Positions 14,028 to 17,697 of a DNA stretch of 17,697 nucleotides are shown in pieces. The first letter of the stretch is position 1; the number at the start of each line of letters is the position of its first letter. This DNA is from a bacterium (GTDB lineage Bacteria > Bacillota_I > Bacilli_A > RFN20 > CAG-826): positions 1-17,697 of the forward strand of contig JAHZFY010000018.1 in NCBI GenBank assembly GCA_019421105.1. The letters run 5' to 3'. Made by a program: the position numbers and the translations under genes. Below the pieces are notes generated by a model. That model saw only the letters and a list, made by a program, of their open reading frames with translations, had not been told where the DNA came from and did no database searches.

Positions 14028-16247
14028 TTAAATCTTTTTTAAAAATTTATGATTGCCCATTAAATCTTTTTTGCCATGGTCGTCAAATTCAACAGTTATG
14101 ACACCATCCCCATCAACATCGATAACTGTTCCATTACCTAGGTTTTTATGATTTAATCTATCGCCAATCTTCCAAGAAATATCATTGTTTTCTTCATCGC
14201 TAATAAATACTTGTTTAACTGGAACATCATCTTTATAAGGAGTGTCATCAAACGTGTTTCTTTTTTCAAAAAATCTCGATTGAAAATTATTGCTGAATAT
14301 ATCATTTTTAAAGAATGGTTTTTGTTCTTCTTTATAAGCTAAACCAGCTTGTTTTATAAATTGAGAAGCTAAAAGATTACTTCCAATGACAAAAGAATAA
14401 TCGCGACTAAATGTAACATATAATTTTTCCATCGCACGTGTGATTGCTACATAGGCAAGTCTTCTTTCTTCTTCCATCGCTTTAGCACCACCATCTTCTA
14501 AAGATCTACCATTAGGGAAAATACCCTCGCTAAATTTAACTAAAAAGACAACTGGAAACTCTAATCCTTTAGCAGTATGAACAGTCATTAAAGTAACATG
14601 ATCCCCTTCGACCATTTCATCTTGAGAACTCAATAGGGCAATGTCTTGTAAATATTGATCAAAAGTTGCTTCTGGATTTCTTTTTAAATAATGTCTTAAA
14701 TCTTGAAATAAAGCTTTAACGTTTTCAATTCGATCATCGCCATCATCTTCTAAAGAAAGATAATCATAATAACGTAAATCAATGATTAAATCTTCTAATA
14801 TTTTAGAGTAAATCTCTTCATTTTTTTCAATGTCATCTTTAGCTACTTCAATTCTTGCAATCATTGCTTTTAAAGAAGAAATTGCCGAAGCTTTTATAGG
14901 GCTATTTTCTAATTCGATTGTGTCGATATATCGATATAAGGATAAATTTTTCTCACCCGCAGCTAACTTTAATTTTGTAGTTGATGTTTCACCGATATTC
15001 CTTTTTGGCACATTTATAATTCTTTCAAAACAAATATCGTTATTAGGATTGATAATCAAATTAAAGTAGGCTAAAACATCTTTAATTTCTCTTCTTTGAT
15101 AAAACTTTTGTCCACCAAAAATCTTATATGGTATATGTTCCGCCATGAAAGCGTGTTCAAAATCTACAGTTAAATAATTAGAACGATACAATAAAACAAT
15201 ATCGTTTAATTTATATTTTCCTGTATTCGATAATCTTTTAATTTCTTTTGCAACATAAGCCGCTTCTTCTTTGCTAGCATCAAATTGTCTAACAAGAATT
15301 GGATCGCCTTTATCATTTTGAGTAAATAAATCTTTTTTTACTCTCATTTTATTAAATGCAATTAAGTTATTAGCGGAATCTAAAATCGTTTGAGTCGAAC
15401 GATAATTTTGATCGAGTATTATCGTTTCAATGTTATGGAAATGTTTTTCTAATTTTAAAATGATATCTTGGTTTGCACCACGCCAAGTATAAATGGTTTG
15501 GTCAGGATCTCCAACAACATATAAACTAGCCATTGGCTTTTTTAAATGACACACAAGTTTAAACTCAGTGTCGTTAGTGTCTTGAAACTCATCGATTAAG
15601 ATGTGATCGATTTTGTTTTGCCATTTTAATTTAATATCAGGATAGTTTTCTAATATCTTATTTGTATATAACAATAAATCATCAAAATCTAAAGAAAACA
15701 TTCGTGATTTTTTTTCTTCATACAATCTATAAATTTCTAAGCATTCTTTTTCCCTGGGATATCTTTCAAAAGAAACAGCGATATCTTCAGGATATTTTTC
15801 GTTGAGCTTATTAAAACCAATATACTTAATTGATAATTTGACTATTTCATCGCTTTTTTTATAACCCAATCCACTAGCGATATCTTTTATCAATTTGGTT
15901 TGGTCTTCTTCATCTAAAATTGTGAATGTTTTTGGAAAATTCAACACTTCAATTTCTTGACGCAAGAAAAAAGCGGCAAAAGAATGGAAAGTTCTAATGT
16001 TTAAATGTTTGCTAGATTCAGGGATTAAATCCACTACTCTTTCTTTCATTTCAGCGGCGACTTTATTTGTAAAAGTAAAAGCTAAAATGTTCCAAGGTTT
16101 AACTTGAAAATTAGATATAAGATACGCTATACGATATGTTAATACTCTAGTTTTACCAGATCCAGCGCCTGCAACTACCCTAACATGTTGAAATGGGCAA
16201 GTAACAGCTTCATATTGTTTTGAATTTAATTTATTTGATAAGTCCAT
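14028..16247 (-). CDS. pcrA: UvrD/PcrA-type 3'-5' DNA helicase
   Basis: Superfamily 1A helicase that removes proteins and unwinds DNA during repair and replication restart. At 739 residues it has the PcrA length. The Q motif is LNSKQYEAV (7-15), Walker A AGAGSGKT (26-33), motif II DEFQD (219-223), motif III GDPDQTIYTWRGA (246-258), motif IV QNYRS (280-284), then TVHTAKGLEF and the VAITRA motif near the end of the second core domain. The last 50 residues (GDRLNHKNLGNGTVIDV) form the Tudor-like domain that in PcrA contacts RNA polymerase. The ATG at 16247 has no Shine-Dalgarno and abuts an 18-base palindrome. The first residues match the family start, so I keep it. It is followed after 12 bases by ligA, the order seen in Bacilli, but the usual pcrB is absent upstream. 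Confidence 0.96.
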   Translation of the reverse strand: MDLSNKLNSKQYEAVTCPFQHVRVVAGAGSGKTRVLTYRIAYLISNFQVKPWNILAFTFTNKVAAEMKERVVDLIPESSKHLNIRTFHSFAAFFLRQEIEVLNFPKTFTILDEEDQTKLIKDIASGLGYKKSDEIVKLSIKYIGFNKLNEKYPEDIAVSFERYPREKECLEIYRLYEEKKSRMFSLDFDDLLLYTNKILENYPDIKLKWQNKIDHILIDEFQDTNDTEFKLVCHLKKPMASLYVVGDPDQTIYTWRGANQDIILKLEKHFHNIETIILDQNYRSTQTILDSANNLIAFNKMRVKKDLFTQNDKGDPILVRQFDASKEEAAYVAKEIKRLSNTGKYKLNDIVLLYRSNYLTVDFEHAFMAEHIPYKIFGGQKFYQRREIKDVLAYFNLIINPNNDICFERIINVPKRNIGETSTTKLKLAAGEKNLSLYRYIDTIELENSPIKASAISSLKAMIARIEVAKDDIEKNEEIYSKILEDLIIDLRYYDYLSLEDDGDDRIENVKALFQDLRHYLKRNPEATFDQYLQDIALLSSQDEMVEGDHVTLMTVHTAKGLEFPVVFLVKFSEGIFPNGRSLEDGGAKAMEEERRLAYVAITRAMEKLYVTFSRDYSFVIGSNLLASQFIKQAGLAYKEEQKPFFKNDIFSNNFQSRFFEKRNTFDDTPYKDDVPVKQVFISDEENNDISWKIGDRLNHKNLGNGTVIDVDGDGVITVEFDDHGKKDLMGNHKFLKKI

Positions 16248-16264
16248 ATATTGCTAGCAATATA
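16247..16264. repeat. 18-bp perfect palindrome at the pcrA start codon
   Basis: TATATTGCTAGCAATATA is perfectly self-complementary over 18 bases. Its last base on the minus strand is the A of the pcrA ATG, and its first half overlaps the probable -10 region. It stands where a Shine-Dalgarno would normally be. It could be an operator for a dimeric regulator or fold in the 5' end of the mRNA. Confidence 0.8.
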
Positions 16265-16290
16265 CTATCAAACATTTCAGTTTTTATCAA
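16259..16290 (-). promoter_or_regulatory. Candidate pcrA promoter
   Basis: TTGATA (16290 down to 16285) is followed after 17 bases by TAGTAT (16267 down to 16262). A TATATT (16264-16259) is a better -10 sequence, but at a 20-base spacing. Either would start the mRNA only about 3-8 bases before the ATG. The -35 begins directly after the stop codon of the upstream gene. Confidence 0.45.
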
Positions 16291-16719
16291 TCAATTATAC
16301 TCATTTAAAATACTTTTTATTAATTCTTCTCCTGCAACATTTAAAAATACTTTATGCTCTTTAATTAAAACCAAACTTGGTGTTCCTAATATTCCAAATG
16401 ATTCGATATCATCACTCCCTATAGTTAAAGAAACATCATTTACTATTTGTATGGTTTCATCAAATTCAACGAAATATGTTGTAACTTTATCACTTAAAGC
16501 ATAATTGATAATATGTTGTTTTAACATGATGCAATGCAAACAGTTCAACTGATAAAAATAAACAAAATAAAGTGAGTTTTGCATTGAAAAAATATCATTT
16601 GATCTAATGATTAGGTGTTCAACATCACTATAATCATATGTTGTAGAATCTTTTTTATAATGATTATTCGTGCAGCTAATCAAAAACATTGTCAATAAAA
16701 ATAATAGTGTTTTTTTCAT
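16291..16719 (-). CDS. Thioredoxin-fold lipoprotein
   Basis: Predicted membrane-anchored extracytoplasmic thiol protein of 142 residues. The N-terminus is a lipoprotein signal: KK, hydrophobic residues 4-14, and LISC with Cys16 as lipidation site. The mature part has a thioredoxin-like layout: a beta strand (YFVYFYQ, 51-57), a Cys60-Leu-His-Cys63 redox pair, and the cis-proline loop GILGTPSLVLI with Pro114. CLHC differs from the CGPC of thioredoxin and is of the CxHC kind seen in some disulfide-handling proteins, so an oxidant, reductant or resistance role is possible. The start follows GAGGAT (16725-16730), with a weak TTCACT-18-TATACT promoter farther upstream. The gene ends with TGA 43 bases before pcrA. 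A link to its divergent neighbour is unproven. Confidence 0.8.
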   Translation of the reverse strand: MKKTLLFLLTMFLISCTNNHYKKDSTTYDYSDVEHLIIRSNDIFSMQNSLYFVYFYQLNCLHCIMLKQHIINYALSDKVTTYFVEFDETIQIVNDVSLTIGSDDIESFGILGTPSLVLIKEHKVFLNVAGEELIKSILNEYN

Positions 16720-16787
16720 TATCTATCCTCAATATCTAATAGTATATTTTTATATAAAATACTAAGTGAAAATGATAATATAATATT

Positions 16788-17697
16788 ATGTTTGAGTTTC
16801 AAAAAAAGGATACTCCTATTGCTAATTTAACATTCATCGCTATCATGGCGGCAATAAACGTCATTTTTGCATTGTTATTTGCTTTTATTCCATACGTTAT
16901 TGTCATCTTGATTTTAATATTGCCGCTTACTTCTGTTTTAGTTGGATTGTTTTGTCAAAAAAGATATTTTCCTATATACATCATAGTTACTTTAGGACTA
17001 TGTTTTGTATCTGCAATTTGGGATATTAGCATCCCTTTATTTTACATATTGCCATCTATGATAACTGGCTTTATTTTTGCTTTATTTATAAATTTAAAAG
17101 TCCCTAGCATATATTTGATATTTTTAACATCAATCGTTCAAATGTTATTTTCATATTTAGCAATACTATTTTCAAAATTTGTTTTAAGAATTGATATTAT
17201 TGAAACGTTTAAAAACTTATTAGCGTTACAAGATTTTGAACTATTTTATGTTATCGTTCCTTCTTTTATTTTTATCATATCTCTTATTCAAAGTGTCTTT
17301 TCATACATGATCATCAAAGATGAATTGCCAAAATTTGGCTATAAAATCAAGGAATCATATGAAAACAAAGGGTATTTTTTATACATCATATTAGCGTGTT
17401 TAATTTCAAATATTTGTGTCCTAGCGTTTGCTTTTGTTAGATTGGATGTAGCTTATTTAATGATGATGATTTCAATTTTGTTCTGCGTTGGAATAACATT
17501 ATATTCTTGTTTAAATAGACGATTGGTTAACTCGATAATTTATGCTAGTTTATTTTTGATCACACTATTTATCTTTTTAATATGCTATCAATATATTAAT
17601 AAAGGTAGCCAATTTTTAATTTTTTCTATCTATCCTTTGATGTGTGTTATATATTCTTTAGTTAATAAATATTTGTTAACTAAATGCAAAAATTATA
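16788..17697 (+). CDS. Polytopic membrane protein, 3' end outside the window
   Basis: An open frame of 303 codons runs from the ATG at 16788 to the window edge without a stop, so the C-terminus is missing. I do not recognise it with confidence. The translation starts MFEFQKKDTPIANLTF and is dominated by hydrophobic stretches, roughly at residues 14-35, 35-55, 62-80, 82-98, 103-125, 150-175, 198-218, 222-240 and 250-270, that is about eight or nine membrane spans with few charges between. The first segment, with IPYVIVILILILPLTSVLVG, is reminiscent of DUF2232/YybS-like or ECF substrate-binding membrane proteins, a weak resemblance only. No Shine-Dalgarno is visible; GATAAT at 16774-16779 and TATAAT at 16779-16784 lie immediately upstream, so the mRNA could be leaderless. 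An upstream ATG at 16772 meets a stop after three codons. Divergent from the thioredoxin-fold lipoprotein gene. Confidence 0.75.
   Translation, partial: MFEFQKKDTPIANLTFIAIMAAINVIFALLFAFIPYVIVILILILPLTSVLVGLFCQKRYFPIYIIVTLGLCFVSAIWDISIPLFYILPSMITGFIFALFINLKVPSIYLIFLTSIVQMLFSYLAILFSKFVLRIDIIETFKNLLALQDFELFYVIVPSFIFIISLIQSVFSYMIIKDELPKFGYKIKESYENKGYFLYIILACLISNICVLAFAFVRLDVAYLMMMISILFCVGITLYSCLNRRLVNSIIYASLFLITLFIFLICYQYINKGSQFLIFSIYPLMCVIYSLVNKYLLTKCKNY

Noticed and set aside
16291..16293. TGA as a tryptophan codon (mycoplasma code)
   Set aside because: No conserved gene contains an in-frame TGA, tryptophans are TGG, and reading through this TGA would fuse the thioredoxin-like tail to the pcrA promoter region.

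Overview
The window is AT-rich and gene-dense, reads in the standard bacterial code, and looks like a chromosomal segment of a low-GC anaerobic Firmicute near the Mollicutes/Erysipelotrichia (Acholeplasma- or RF39-like). Tryptophans are TGG, and TGA appears only as a stop (at 8710-8712 and 16291-16293), so this is not a UGA=Trp mycoplasma. The placement rests on four things: purine-rich Shine-Dalgarno sequences of the AAAGGAGGT type, a CIRCE/HrcA operator, a ClpB lacking the N-terminal domain as in mollicutes, and a pcrA-ligA-gatCAB order typical of low-GC Gram-positives. A superoxide reductase suggests an anaerobe. No species is claimed.

Left part (1-6029). After a short GC-richer edge segment comes a monocistronic minus-strand desulfoferrodoxin. 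Divergent from it run a lipoprotein gene and a sirtuin gene (5 bases apart), then clpB under a CIRCE-controlled promoter with its own terminator. A cysteine-synthesis pair, cysK-cysE, follows (10-base overlap). It meets the minus-strand block at a bidirectional terminator near 6030 that shares sequence with both stop codons.

Middle and right part (6046-16719, all minus strand). In transcription order: a thioredoxin-fold lipoprotein, pcrA, ligA, gatC, gatA, gatB, galE, an alpha/beta hydrolase, tRNA-Arg(CCU), and an iron-sulfur flavoprotein-like reductase. pcrA-ligA-gatCAB covers DNA repair/replication and transamidation of misacylated Gln/Asn-tRNA. Most gene joins are tight, with the ribosome site of one gene inside the end of the previous one. 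At the right edge a multi-spanning membrane protein starts on the plus strand and runs out of the window.

Nothing here looks like a mobile element, CRISPR array, phage or obvious new defence system. The points most worth a second look are: the gatB 3' end, which overruns galE in another frame next to an A7 tract; an 18-bp perfect palindrome abutting the pcrA start codon; several genes without a Shine-Dalgarno whose -10-like boxes lie only a few bases from the start codon; a tRNA gene placed directly behind a terminator-like hairpin; and an unrecognised lipoprotein paired with a sirtuin.
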